20,413 nt of DNA from a virus. Positions 4,456 through 11,629 of the stretch are shown here, piece by piece (position 1 is the stretch's first letter; the number at the start of each line of letters is the position of its first letter). The stretch is from positions 1 through 20,413 of the IMG/VR virus record IMGVR_UViG_3300009408_000043, one strand, 5' to 3'. The notes under the pieces were generated by a model, which was not told the DNA's origin, did not search any database, and saw only the letters and a list, made by a program, of their open reading frames with translations. The position numbers and the translations under genes are program-made.

Positions 4456-6513
4456 ATGAGTATCTTGCACCTAGATTACGAAACATTCTCCGAGTGTGAC
4501 ATCACCAAGGCGGGGGCGCATGCTTACGCCGCGCATCCTTCGACCGAGGTGCTCATGCTCGGTTGGTCGCTGGACGGCGCTCCTGTGGAGGTGTGGGAGC
4601 CACACAAAGGCCCGATGCCGGACGTGTTGGCCAATGCGTTCAACGATCCTGACACCCTGCTGTACGCCTTCAATGCGCAGTTCGAGCGGCTCATCACCCG
4701 TGACGTGATGGGCATCAACATCCCGCCCCATCGGTGGCGGTGTGTCATGGTCATGTCGTACTACCTCGGATTCTCCGGTGGATTGGACGCGGTGTGCGAG
4801 CAAGTCGGTATCCGGGGGAAAGACCCGCGCGGTGCGCGGCTCATCAACCTGTTCTCGAAACCCGCGCCGAAGAATCACAAGGCGTCCCGGTACACCTGGG
4901 AGAACCGCCCCGAGGATTGGAGGGATTTCGTGGGGTACTGCCGCCAGGACGTGGAGGCCGAGATGGGGCTACACGCCTTCTGCAAGAGGTTCCCACTCAT
5001 GGCACCGTGGGATTGGGAGCAGTGGTTCATCGACCAGGAGATCAACGACCGGGGTGTGCCGTTGGATACCGATATGGCACGCTCCGCCGTGGAGCTGTGG
5101 TCCCGGGAGCAGGAGCGCCTCAAGAGCGATCTGGCTCAGTTGACCGGGCTCTCTCGGGTGACCCGTGGGCCTTTCAAGGAGTGGCTGGAAGGGTGTCTTG
5201 GCCGCGAGTTGCCGAATCTCCGCAAGGACACCCTTCAGCACATGGAGGGCCTGGACCCCTTTTCCGAGGCGGCGGAGGCCATTGACCTGTGGCTCCAGAA
5301 GGAGGCCAAGGCCACGGCGAAATACACCGCCATGCTCAACGGTGTGCAGGATGACGGGCGCGTGCGTGGCATGTTTCAGTACAAGGGCGCGTCCCGCACC
5401 GACCGGGTAGGGGGCCGCCGGGTGCAAATGCAGAACCTGAAGCGGCCGATGGTAGAGACCCCGGAGGCGGCGAACACCGTGGCCGAGGCCATCCGACTCT
5501 GCTCGCCGGACATGCTGCGTATCTTGTACGACAAGCCCGTTGCCGAGGTGCTCGGGAGCGCGGTGCGCCACGCCATCTGTGCCCCGGAAGGACGGCTGCT
5601 GATCGCTGCGGACTTCAGCTCCATCGAGTCAGTGGTGCTGGGGTGGCTGGCGCAGTGCTCCACTATCGATGAGATATTCCGGTCGGGCCGGGACAGCTAC
5701 AAGGTGTTTGCCGCCGAGTATTACGGCGTCCCCTACGAACAGGTCACCAAGGCGCAGCGGAAGTTCAGTAAGCCCCCGGTGCTGGGTGCCGGGTACTTCC
5801 TCGGCTGGCGTGGCCTGATCCGGTACGCGGAAAGCATGGGGGTGAAGATGACCGAGGAGCAGGCCAAGCGGGCGATTGACACCTTCCGGGGGATGTACCC
5901 CGAGATCGTTGAGTTTTGGGATTGGATCGACACCGCGGTTCGCCACGTCACTGCGACCGGGGAGGTGGTCACGGGGTATCGGCTCCAGGTGGCCCGCGAT
6001 GACCGATTCCTCCGGGTGCAGGTTCCGTCCGGGCGCTGGTTGAGCTACTACCTCCCTTCGGTAGAGACTCATGCGGCACCGTGGGCCGAATACGTCATGA
6101 CGGAAGCCGCGACCCACACCCGCGAGGAGTACCGGGACTCCGGGTGGACCGACGCCCAGCTCGTGCAAGCTGGACTGATGGTGCCGCCGGACACCGTGAC
6201 CAACTTCTCCTATATGGGTATGAATGACCGAAACCAGTGGGTCCGTATCCATGCGCACAAAGGCGGGCTGACGGAGAACCTGGTGCAATCCATCGCGGGG
6301 GATCTTCTGTGGGATGGCATCCGTGGGGCCGAAGCCGCCGGGCTGCCGGTCATCCTGCACGTCCATGACGAGATTGTGTGTGAGGTGCCTGAGGAGACCG
6401 CAGAACAGGATCTGGAGACCCTGAAGCGCGTCATGACCACGCAGCCAGGTTGGTGTCGGGATATGTGGCTCGGCGCCAGCGGGTTCATCACCAAACGCTA
6501 TATGAAAGATTGA
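4456..6513 (+). CDS. Family A DNA polymerase with 3'-5' exonuclease domain
   Basis: 685 residues from the ATG at 4456; AGGATGAG at 4442-4449 is the likely ribosome site, and the frame further upstream overlaps the SSB gene. Proofreading domain: Exo I DYET (Asp7, Glu9), Exo II NAQFE (73-77), Exo III YCRQD (Tyr161, Asp165). Polymerase domain: motif A DFSSIES (Asp386); motif B R435-x3-K439 through GAGY (Tyr447), with Leu443 at the usual Phe/Tyr/Leu site; motif C HVHDE (Asp638). This is the replicative polymerase of the phage. Two oddities: the Arg that normally follows the motif A Glu (E-x-R-V) is Val here (E-S-V-V), and between motifs B and C there is an insertion (about 545-585) carrying GWTDAQLVQAGLMVPP, similar to the SSB tail. 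VRR-NUC follows after 4 bases. Confidence 0.95.
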   Translation: MSILHLDYETFSECDITKAGAHAYAAHPSTEVLMLGWSLDGAPVEVWEPHKGPMPDVLANAFNDPDTLLYAFNAQFERLITRDVMGINIPPHRWRCVMVMSYYLGFSGGLDAVCEQVGIRGKDPRGARLINLFSKPAPKNHKASRYTWENRPEDWRDFVGYCRQDVEAEMGLHAFCKRFPLMAPWDWEQWFIDQEINDRGVPLDTDMARSAVELWSREQERLKSDLAQLTGLSRVTRGPFKEWLEGCLGRELPNLRKDTLQHMEGLDPFSEAAEAIDLWLQKEAKATAKYTAMLNGVQDDGRVRGMFQYKGASRTDRVGGRRVQMQNLKRPMVETPEAANTVAEAIRLCSPDMLRILYDKPVAEVLGSAVRHAICAPEGRLLIAADFSSIESVVLGWLAQCSTIDEIFRSGRDSYKVFAAEYYGVPYEQVTKAQRKFSKPPVLGAGYFLGWRGLIRYAESMGVKMTEEQAKRAIDTFRGMYPEIVEFWDWIDTAVRHVTATGEVVTGYRLQVARDDRFLRVQVPSGRWLSYYLPSVETHAAPWAEYVMTEAATHTREEYRDSGWTDAQLVQAGLMVPPDTVTNFSYMGMNDRNQWVRIHAHKGGLTENLVQSIAGDLLWDGIRGAEAAGLPVILHVHDEIVCEVPEETAEQDLETLKRVMTTQPGWCRDMWLGASGFITKRYMKD

Positions 6514-6517
6514 GAGC

Positions 6518-6829
6518 ATGGGAGCCAAGGAAAACAAAGTCGAGCGCCACCTCATCAAGCGCGTCCGGGGGCTGAACGGCATCTCGTACAAGTGGACCTC
6601 GCCAGGACACGCCGGGGTGCCTGACCGGATCTGCATCATCCCTTTTTATGGGGTGTTGTTTGTCGAAGTGAAGGCAGTCGATGGGGTGCTGTCCGACCAC
6701 CAGCTCCGCGTCCTCAACACCCTGCACGGGGCGGGCGCGGATACCGCCGTGGTGCGCGGTGTCTATGACGTGGACTGCATGCTGGAGGAGTGGCTGGGTC
6801 ATGTGGGGGTGTTCCGATGGGGCTTCTGA
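6518..6829 (+). CDS. VRR-NUC domain nuclease
   Basis: 103 residues, essentially a stand-alone VRR-NUC domain. Catalytic pattern seen: Glu9 in the first helix, GVPDR with Asp36, FVEVK with Glu50-x-Lys52, and Gln62 after a GxLSxHQ turn. VRR-NUC belongs to the PD-(D/E)XK nucleases; phage stand-alone members are thought to act as structure-specific nucleases, perhaps on Holliday junctions or flaps, assembling as dimers. It lies 4 bases after the polymerase stop and its last 13 bases overlap the helicase gene, the common polymerase, VRR-NUC, SNF2 order in phage replication modules. The ATG at 6518 has GAGAG just upstream. Substrate is inferred, not shown. Confidence 0.9.
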   Translation: MGAKENKVERHLIKRVRGLNGISYKWTSPGHAGVPDRICIIPFYGVLFVEVKAVDGVLSDHQLRVLNTLHGAGADTAVVRGVYDVDCMLEEWLGHVGVFRWGF

Positions 6830-8298
6830 GTCCACGCCTGCTGCACGAGTACCAGCGCAAGGCACACGTCCACCAAGTAACTCATCCCCATTCAATACTT
6901 TGGTTAGGGATGGGTTTGGGCAAGACAATCATCACCCTGTCCACCATCGAGTACCGCCTCCGGTCGGGACAGATACAGGCGGCGCTGGTGTTCGGCCCCA
7001 AGCGCGTCATGGAGGCCGTGTGGGAGAAGGAGGCGCGGAAGTGGGAGCATACCCGGCACCTGACCTTCTCCCGCATCATGGGCGACCAGAAGCGGCGGAA
7101 GCGGGCGCTGTTTGCCAAGGCGCACATCTACCTGTGCAACTACGAGAACATGAGCTGGTTGTCGGAGATGCTTCACCAGTTCTACATCGACCAGGGGCGG
7201 CCGCTGCCGTTCCAGATGGTTGTGTACGATGAGATCACCAAGCTGAAGAACGCCGCCTCCCAGCGCATGAAAGGCGGCCGTCGCACCGTGGATGCCGGGG
7301 AGCCCACCGAGCGGACGATCAAGGTGTTCGGGTGGAAGCCAGTCATCCGACACATCCCCTACCGCACCGGGTTGACCGGCACCCCGGCGAGCAACGGCTA
7401 CATCGACCTGCACGGGCAGTTCCTCGCGGTGGACGGCGGCCAGCGCCTCGGTGAGTACGTCACTCACTTCCGCCAGCAGTACTTCGAGTCCGATTACATG
7501 GGCTGGAATTACCAGGTCACGGACGCAGGGAAAGCCGAGATCGAGCGTCGCATTGCGGACATCACCCTCCGCATGGCGACAGAGGATTATCTGGAGCTGC
7601 CCCCTGTGCTGTTCAACAACATCACCGTCACCCTGCCACCGAAGGCTCGCAAGGCCTACGATGAGATGGAGCGCCAGATGTTCACGGAGCTGGACACAGG
7701 GCATGCCGTGGAGGTGTTCAGCCGGGCGTCAGCCACCAACAAGTGCCTGCAAATCTGCAACGGGTTCGCCTTCCTCGACCCGGAGACCGACGAGCGGGCG
7801 GACCTGCACGCGGCCAAGCTGGACGCGCTGGAGAGCATCATCGAAGAGGCCGCCGGCAACCCGGTGTTCGTCGCCTACACCTTCCGGCCGGACTCAGATC
7901 GCATCCAGGATCGGTTCAAGAAGTTGAAGCCCGTTGACCTCGGGCGGATCAGCGAGCGCGAGCTACCCCGCGTCCTGAAGCGATGGGCCGAGGGCCGCAT
8001 CCCGCTCATGCTCGGTCACCCCGCAAGCATCGGCCACGGCATCGACGGGTTGCAGGATGGAGGCAATACGCTGGTGTTCTTCGGACTGCCCTGGAGCCTG
8101 GACCTCTACGACCAAACCGTAGCCCGGTTCGCCCGGCAGGGCCAGAGCCGCAGCGTCACGGTTCACCGGATACTGGCCGAGGACACCCTGGACTTCGCGG
8201 TGCTGGACGCCCTGGAAACCAAGGACACCACCCAGCGGGGCCTCATGGATGCGATCAAGCGGTTCCGCGTGGAGTCCTCGGGCCTGAGCTTCCTGTGA
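6817..8298 (+). CDS. SNF2-type superfamily 2 helicase/ATPase
   Basis: 493 residues. I chose the ATG at 6817 (MGLLSPRLLHEYQ), which puts the Q-motif-like HEYQ close to the N-terminus; a GTG at 6790 would add nine unlikely residues. Motif I is WLGMGLGKT (Lys36), motif II is VVYDEIT (Asp138-Glu139), motif III is LTGTPASNG, and motifs V-VI are GHGIDGLQDGG and QTVARFARQGQ (Arg437 and Arg440 as probable arginine fingers). This is a compact phage SNF2/DEAD-like ATPase with both RecA lobes and no accessory domain. It probably remodels or unwinds replication intermediates with VRR-NUC. It ends the rightward block; only 3 bases separate its stop from the stop of the convergent endolysin gene. Confidence 0.92.
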   Translation: MGLLSPRLLHEYQRKAHVHQVTHPHSILWLGMGLGKTIITLSTIEYRLRSGQIQAALVFGPKRVMEAVWEKEARKWEHTRHLTFSRIMGDQKRRKRALFAKAHIYLCNYENMSWLSEMLHQFYIDQGRPLPFQMVVYDEITKLKNAASQRMKGGRRTVDAGEPTERTIKVFGWKPVIRHIPYRTGLTGTPASNGYIDLHGQFLAVDGGQRLGEYVTHFRQQYFESDYMGWNYQVTDAGKAEIERRIADITLRMATEDYLELPPVLFNNITVTLPPKARKAYDEMERQMFTELDTGHAVEVFSRASATNKCLQICNGFAFLDPETDERADLHAAKLDALESIIEEAAGNPVFVAYTFRPDSDRIQDRFKKLKPVDLGRISERELPRVLKRWAEGRIPLMLGHPASIGHGIDGLQDGGNTLVFFGLPWSLDLYDQTVARFARQGQSRSVTVHRILAEDTLDFAVLDALETKDTTQRGLMDAIKRFRVESSGLSFL

Positions 8299-8301
8299 GG
8301 G

Positions 8302-8712
8302 TCAGGACACCAAGGGGGTCGGGTCTTCGTACCCGCCCCCGGGCAGTTTGATCTCGTAGTGGACGTGGTCGGTGATCCCCGGATACGTCTCCTGCAGCCC
8401 CTGAGCCCGGCCGAGCATGGCCCCGGCTACCACGGCCTGTCCCACTTCGACCAGGGGGTGGATGTAGAAGACCCGGTGCAACTTGTCCTTGTGGTCCTTG
8501 ACCTCCACGTAGCGGTAGTGGCCCTTCGGCCCGTCCGGGGCGTAGGGGTAGCCGATCTTGGTCACGACCCCATCCACCGGGGACAGGATCGTGTCGCCCT
8601 TCTCGCACTCCAGGTCCACCCCGTTGTGTGCGCGACCACCGCGGGGCGCGCCGAAACGGCCCTCACCCCAGCGGTCGGTGCCCCGGATCGTCATTTTCGT
8701 GATGCGTTTCAT
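8302..8712 (-). CDS. M23 (LytM-type) endopeptidase, probable endolysin
   Basis: 136 residues. Zinc ligands of the M23 family are all present: H29-x3-D33 in AHNGVDLE and the H116-x-H118 pair in DHVHYEI; His85 in FYIHP is the usual third conserved His. The core motifs GDTILSPVDGVV and VGQAVVAGAMLG are typical. There is no signal peptide, membrane segment or cell-wall-binding domain, so the enzyme needs a holin to reach peptidoglycan, where it would cut cross-link peptides. The start at 8712 overlaps the preceding stop (TAATG) and has no good ribosome site of its own, so translation is probably coupled. It is the last gene of the leftward late block, next to holin-like genes. Confidence 0.88.
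   Translation of the reverse strand: MKRITKMTIRGTDRWGEGRFGAPRGGRAHNGVDLECEKGDTILSPVDGVVTKIGYPYAPDGPKGHYRYVEVKDHKDKLHRVFYIHPLVEVGQAVVAGAMLGRAQGLQETYPGITDHVHYEIKLPGGGYEDPTPLVS
8314..8340. terminator. Strong hairpin at convergent gene ends, possible bidirectional terminator
   Basis: GGGGG (8314-8318), an unpaired T, CGGGT (8320-8324), a 6-base loop, ACCCG (8331-8335) and CCCCC (8336-8340) form a 10-bp stem with one bulge. It lies 15 bases after the helicase stop, inside the last codons of the endolysin gene. No T run follows on either strand, so classic termination is doubtful. Confidence 0.35.
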
Positions 8713-8873
8713 TAGACCGGCAGAGCCTCGCGGATACGTAGGGCCTCGTCACGCACCTCTGCCGCGTCATCCGGGTCTGCGCCTGCCAGCATGGCCTCGA
8801 CACCCCTCGACAGCAGCGTGTCCAGCCACTTTGCTTCCGGCTTGGTCAGTCTGATCTCAACATAATCGTCCAT
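8712..8873 (-). CDS. Small acidic protein of the lysis cassette, unknown function
   Basis: A 53-residue frame reading MDDYVEIRLTKPEAKWLDTL and ending EALRIREALPV. GGAGG lies 6 bases before the ATG at 8873; an adjacent ATG at 8876 would add one Met. The start overlaps the stop of the holin gene (ATGATGG) and its TAA overlaps the endolysin ATG (TAATG), so it links the two genes without any gap. Composition is acidic and helical with no membrane segment. I recognise no family. Its place between holin and endolysin suggests a small lysis-timing or accessory protein, but nothing in the sequence proves this. The tight fit of ribosome site and overlaps is the main support that it is a real gene. Confidence 0.72.
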   Translation of the reverse strand: MDDYVEIRLTKPEAKWLDTLLSRGVEAMLAGADPDDAAEVRDEALRIREALPV

Positions 8874-9394
8874 CATTGGCCTCCGTGGTTTGCTCCGCGA
8901 ATCGCGGTTTTTGACTTCGAGCCCTCCGAAGACCCGAAAAAGAAGTTCATGATCTGACTGATGCCGGCCGAGAGGATGCCGAGCAGGAACATGGCGATGT
9001 TCAGCAGCCGATCCTCAAGCACCGCTCCCCCGGTGAACACGGCGTACAGCACTGCGACGAATCCTGCGAGGAACACCGTCGCCAGTGCGACCTGCGGCAG
9101 CAGCGTTGTGGACGCCGCCATCTGCCGGGCGCTGGCGCGATCCTGCGCGGCGATCTCCTTCTCCTTGACGCCGAGACGACGCATCTCTACCCGGAACGTG
9201 TTGTCTGCCTCCTTCAGCTTCAGCAGGATGTTCGGGTCGCCGGAGGCCACGGCCTGGGCCAGTGCGTCCTCGTTCGGCTCGATGCCGAGCGCATCGGAGG
9301 CAACCTTCACTGCGACCCCGGCCAGCGGCCCGCCGAGCGCCGTGGCGATCACCGGTGCGACCTTTGCCAGCGTCGCTTTCCAATCAAAGTTCAT
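8873..9394 (-). CDS. Holin, three-transmembrane (GTA holin-like, PF11351 type)
   Basis: 173 residues from the ATG at 9394, chosen because GGAGG sits 6 bases upstream; a start at 9409 would lack this. Hydrophobic segments are at about 10-35, 99-122 and 129-154, with a charged helical stretch (60-92) between the first and second. The C-terminal FFFGSSEGSKSKT is characteristic of the family of three-TM holins found in phages and gene transfer agents. It would form inner-membrane lesions that let the M23 endolysin out. The first hydrophobic stretch is glycine/alanine-rich and may be only partly membrane-embedded. The first codons overlap the end of the 34-residue gene, and the TGA overlaps the start of the 53-residue gene. 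Confidence 0.85.
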   Translation of the reverse strand: MNFDWKATLAKVAPVIATALGGPLAGVAVKVASDALGIEPNEDALAQAVASGDPNILLKLKEADNTFRVEMRRLGVKEKEIAAQDRASARQMAASTTLLPQVALATVFLAGFVAVLYAVFTGGAVLEDRLLNIAMFLLGILSAGISQIMNFFFGSSEGSKSKTAIRGANHGGQ

Positions 9395-9488
9395 TGTCCA
9401 CCTCCGCAATCAACAGGATCAATCCCAGCACCCCGATTGCCACCAACGCCGTCGCAACGACGCAGTAACAGAATGGCATGTACTTCAT
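9384..9488 (-). CDS. 34-residue single-TM protein of the lysis cassette
   Basis: The frame reads MKYMPFCYCVVATALVAIGV, then a Leu/Ile-rich stretch, then AEVDNEL. It starts with an ATGA overlap on the upstream gene stop (9485-9488) and ends 11 bases inside the holin gene. GGAG lies 9 bases upstream of the ATG. Residues 8-28 form one clear membrane helix, and the ends are short. No lipobox is evident, so it is not a typical Rz1 spanin. Candidates are a pinholin-like peptide, an antiholin or a holin partner; the sequence alone cannot decide. The holin ribosome site GGAGG lies inside this frame, so translation of the two is probably coupled. Confidence 0.65.
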   Translation of the reverse strand: MKYMPFCYCVVATALVAIGVLGLILLIAEVDNEL

Positions 9489-9772
9489 CGCGGTTGGCTC
9501 CGTTCGTCAATGTGTTGCGACACCACCTTGACGATGTGGTCTGTGATGGCATTATAGCCGAATACTAGCGCGGCGGTAAGGACGGCCCCGATCACTGTGC
9601 GCCGGATGATGTTACCCGTCGCTTTCGACCGCTCGTATTCCCGCCGCAGATGCGCCCAATGGTCGGGGGTGATCTTCAGCTCGTCATGGTAGGCTCGGAT
9701 ACCTTCGCGCACAGACTCGCGTATCAAGAGTTTGAGGGCGTCTTCGTCATTCACGTTCAATATCCCAGTCAT
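9485..9772 (-). CDS. Small membrane protein of the lysis cassette, unknown function
   Basis: 95 residues: an N-terminal charged helical part (residues 8-52) with TPDHWAHLRREYERSKATGN, one membrane helix (about 58-76, IIRRTVIGAVLTAALVFGYN) flanked by arginines, and a charged C-terminal tail. The layout (P-x-x-H-x-x-H/W before a basic turn and one TM) is common in small phage membrane proteins next to holins; I know no proven function. It could be a holin accessory or regulator. It is first in the lysis cassette, with a 28-base gap upstream that holds a perfect TATAAT. The ribosome site is weak (GGAT). Its TGA overlaps the next ATG as ATGA. Confidence 0.75.
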   Translation of the reverse strand: MTGILNVNDEDALKLLIRESVREGIRAYHDELKITPDHWAHLRREYERSKATGNIIRRTVIGAVLTAALVFGYNAITDHIVKVVSQHIDERSQPR

Positions 9773-9800
9773 GACCGATCCAACTGTTGCAGATTATACT
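9773..9800 (-). promoter_or_regulatory. Possible leftward promoter of the lysis cassette
   Basis: On the minus strand a perfect TATAAT (9793-9798) lies 20 bases before the ATG at 9772, in one of the few real gaps of the late block. No convincing -35 box or TG extension is present, so support is partial. Confidence 0.35.
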
Positions 9801-10325
9801 CTACGGGGAGCTGGTCTGGTTCCGGGTCACCTCAGAAACCCCGGACTTCCAGCAGTGTTCATCTTCCCAGACTGCCGCCTCCACGTCAGCTACCGTCTTC
9901 GCGACGTTGATTGCATCCTCCAGCGCCTGGCGTTTGCCGATCAGCGCACCGGCGACGGCTGCGAACTGGTCGGCCTTGGTCACGATCTTCGCGGCAAGCA
10001 CGTCTTTGTTCACACCGCACGCAGCGGCTATCGCATCGAGCAGCGGGGTTGCAGCAGTGGGGTCGGCAGTGAATGCGCGAGCTTCGCGCTCTTGCTGGGG
10101 CCAGCTTGCAATCTCGCGTTCCGGGTAGCCCGTGACAAGCGCGTTCATGGCCTGATCGAATGCGGCGTTGATTTCGATCAGTTTTCGCGGCTTCGCGTCG
10201 TTTGCGAGATCGGGCTGTGTCTTCTTGACCAGCTTGCCGTTGACGATCTTATATTGATCGGCGTCCTGTCCTTCAATGGTAATCACGTCCTTGGTGCCGT
10301 CATTATACTTGTGGATGCGAGCCAT
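9801..10325 (-). CDS. Tail fibre assembly (chaperone)-like protein
   Basis: 174 residues directly downstream of the tail fibre, with start and stop overlapping as TAATG and AGAGGG upstream. The central and C-terminal part (about 75-155) has the pattern W-x-x-Q-x-x-E-A-x-x-F/Y ... TPLLDAIAAACGV ... K-I-V-x-K-A-D-x-F ... G-x-L-I-G-K-R-Q-A-L-x-D-x-I, which I associate with DUF4376/Tfa-like phage proteins that follow fibre genes. Such proteins help fibres fold or trimerise, and some stay on the fibre tip. The N-terminal 40 residues (ARIHKYNDGTKDVITIEGQD) look like a short beta-rich module. GC content returns to the local high level here, unlike the end of the fibre gene. Family placement is by pattern, with fair support from position. 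Confidence 0.65.
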   Translation of the reverse strand: MARIHKYNDGTKDVITIEGQDADQYKIVNGKLVKKTQPDLANDAKPRKLIEINAAFDQAMNALVTGYPEREIASWPQQEREARAFTADPTAATPLLDAIAAACGVNKDVLAAKIVTKADQFAAVAGALIGKRQALEDAINVAKTVADVEAAVWEDEHCWKSGVSEVTRNQTSSP

Positions 10326-11629
10326 TATGCGACCCTCTTAACTCGAATAAACACATCTGTATTTGTGTTTGCAAGGGAAGACTGAAGACTTCCCATTGAT
10401 GTATATGGAGTTGTGTTGTCCGTCCAATATGTATGAGTTAACGCAGATATATCGTAGTCTGCACTTGACCCGTGTGACACACCATTAAAAACGGGGAAAT
10501 TATATCCAGTTGTTCCAGTCTTTCTCGTTTGCAACATTCCATGACAGCTTCCGAGATGGAGACAGTTAGGCACGATTATAAAAGACCCCAGGGTCTGGCT
10601 CCCTGACGCGCTGAATGAAGTCCAGCTCTCAAAATAATGCCACCAAAACGCACTAGCATAACTTGTATTATTCGGCAGCAGGTATAAAGACTGTGCCGCC
10701 GACATCGTTTTCTGCCAAACAGAAACGCTTAGTTCATAAATCTGGTCATCCGCCACAGCGATGTGGAGCGGGACTGACGTCATGCCGACAAGTTGCGCCT
10801 GCAAAAACGCCTCTTGTCCAACCTGTAGTGTTACATCTGCTGTGAGTGTTGACAGGTCGATACGGGCTGGCAACTGTGACACCGGGAGCGTAGCGTTTGC
10901 ATCCAGCGTCGCCACGCCGTTTGCTGCTCCAGGGATCAACTCACCAGCAATGTTCCCGCTCGCATCCAGCGTAGGCACAGCCCCAGCCGTCGCACCTGCC
11001 AACTTGTCGGCTTTCCCGGAAGCGTCAACACTCACCCACGCGGCCCCGTCATGGTACTTCAAGCCGGAAACATTGGTGTCATACCACAAAGGGAACACGG
11101 CTGGATCGGGCGCGGTGGCCCCGACATTGATGACCGTGCTGCCGGGGGCGACGTTGGTGAGCTTGGTGGCCGGGCTGTCCCAGCCAAGCAGATACCCCGG
11201 AATCGGCGTTGGGAGTGTCGGGTCCACGCCCGTCGTTGTGGGTGACAGGGATAGGGAGCGGGAATCCGCCTCGACAAGCTGCTGGACAAGGTACGTCAGC
11301 TTGTCCAGCGCGTCCTCGTGGACCTGTGGGTAGAACGCGCCCTGGCTCACGAAGTCCGTCTCTTGGGTCGGGACGAAGTCCGACTTGATGAGCAGGGTAT
11401 ACCCGGTGGGCAGCGGGTTGGTCAGCGTCACCGTGCGCCCCGTCGTAGACCCGACGCCGTTCACCGTGTAGTCAGTACCCTCGGTCAACGTGGTGACGTT
11501 GCCCGCAGTGTCGGTCTGGTACAGGATCAGCTCGGACGCCTGCCAGATCGTCCAGTTGTAGTCAAAGGTGGTTGTCACCCCGTTTCCGGTGTACGGGCCG
11601 GCGACGATGCTGGTTGTTGGTACGGTCAT
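10325..11629 (-). CDS. Tail fibre protein, T7-fibre-like N-terminus with exchanged-looking C-terminus
   Basis: 434 residues from the ATG at 11629 with GGAG 8 bases upstream; the start overlaps the previous stop as ATGA. Residues 1 to about 120 match the virion-attachment domain of T7-like fibres: YTGNGVTTTFDYNWTIW, LTEGTDYTVNGVGS, TDFVSQGAF and HEDALDKLTYLVQQL. Residues about 200-260 are fibre shaft repeats (GKADKLAGATAGAVPTLDAS type). The C-terminal part from about residue 275 is rich in Ser, Thr, Tyr and aromatic residues and would bind the host receptor. By hand count, bases 10321-10740 are about 44% GC while the first lines of the gene (11221-11340) are about 64%. This suggests the receptor-binding half came from another source. 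Confidence 0.88.
   Translation of the reverse strand: MTVPTTSIVAGPYTGNGVTTTFDYNWTIWQASELILYQTDTAGNVTTLTEGTDYTVNGVGSTTGRTVTLTNPLPTGYTLLIKSDFVPTQETDFVSQGAFYPQVHEDALDKLTYLVQQLVEADSRSLSLSPTTTGVDPTLPTPIPGYLLGWDSPATKLTNVAPGSTVINVGATAPDPAVFPLWYDTNVSGLKYHDGAAWVSVDASGKADKLAGATAGAVPTLDASGNIAGELIPGAANGVATLDANATLPVSQLPARIDLSTLTADVTLQVGQEAFLQAQLVGMTSVPLHIAVADDQIYELSVSVWQKTMSAAQSLYLLPNNTSYASAFWWHYFESWTSFSASGSQTLGSFIIVPNCLHLGSCHGMLQTRKTGTTGYNFPVFNGVSHGSSADYDISALTHTYWTDNTTPYTSMGSLQSSLANTNTDVFIRVKRVA

Noticed and set aside
9384-9488. Rz1-type spanin
   Set aside because: The two cysteines lie before the hydrophobic core without a lipobox, and there is no proline-rich periplasmic tail.
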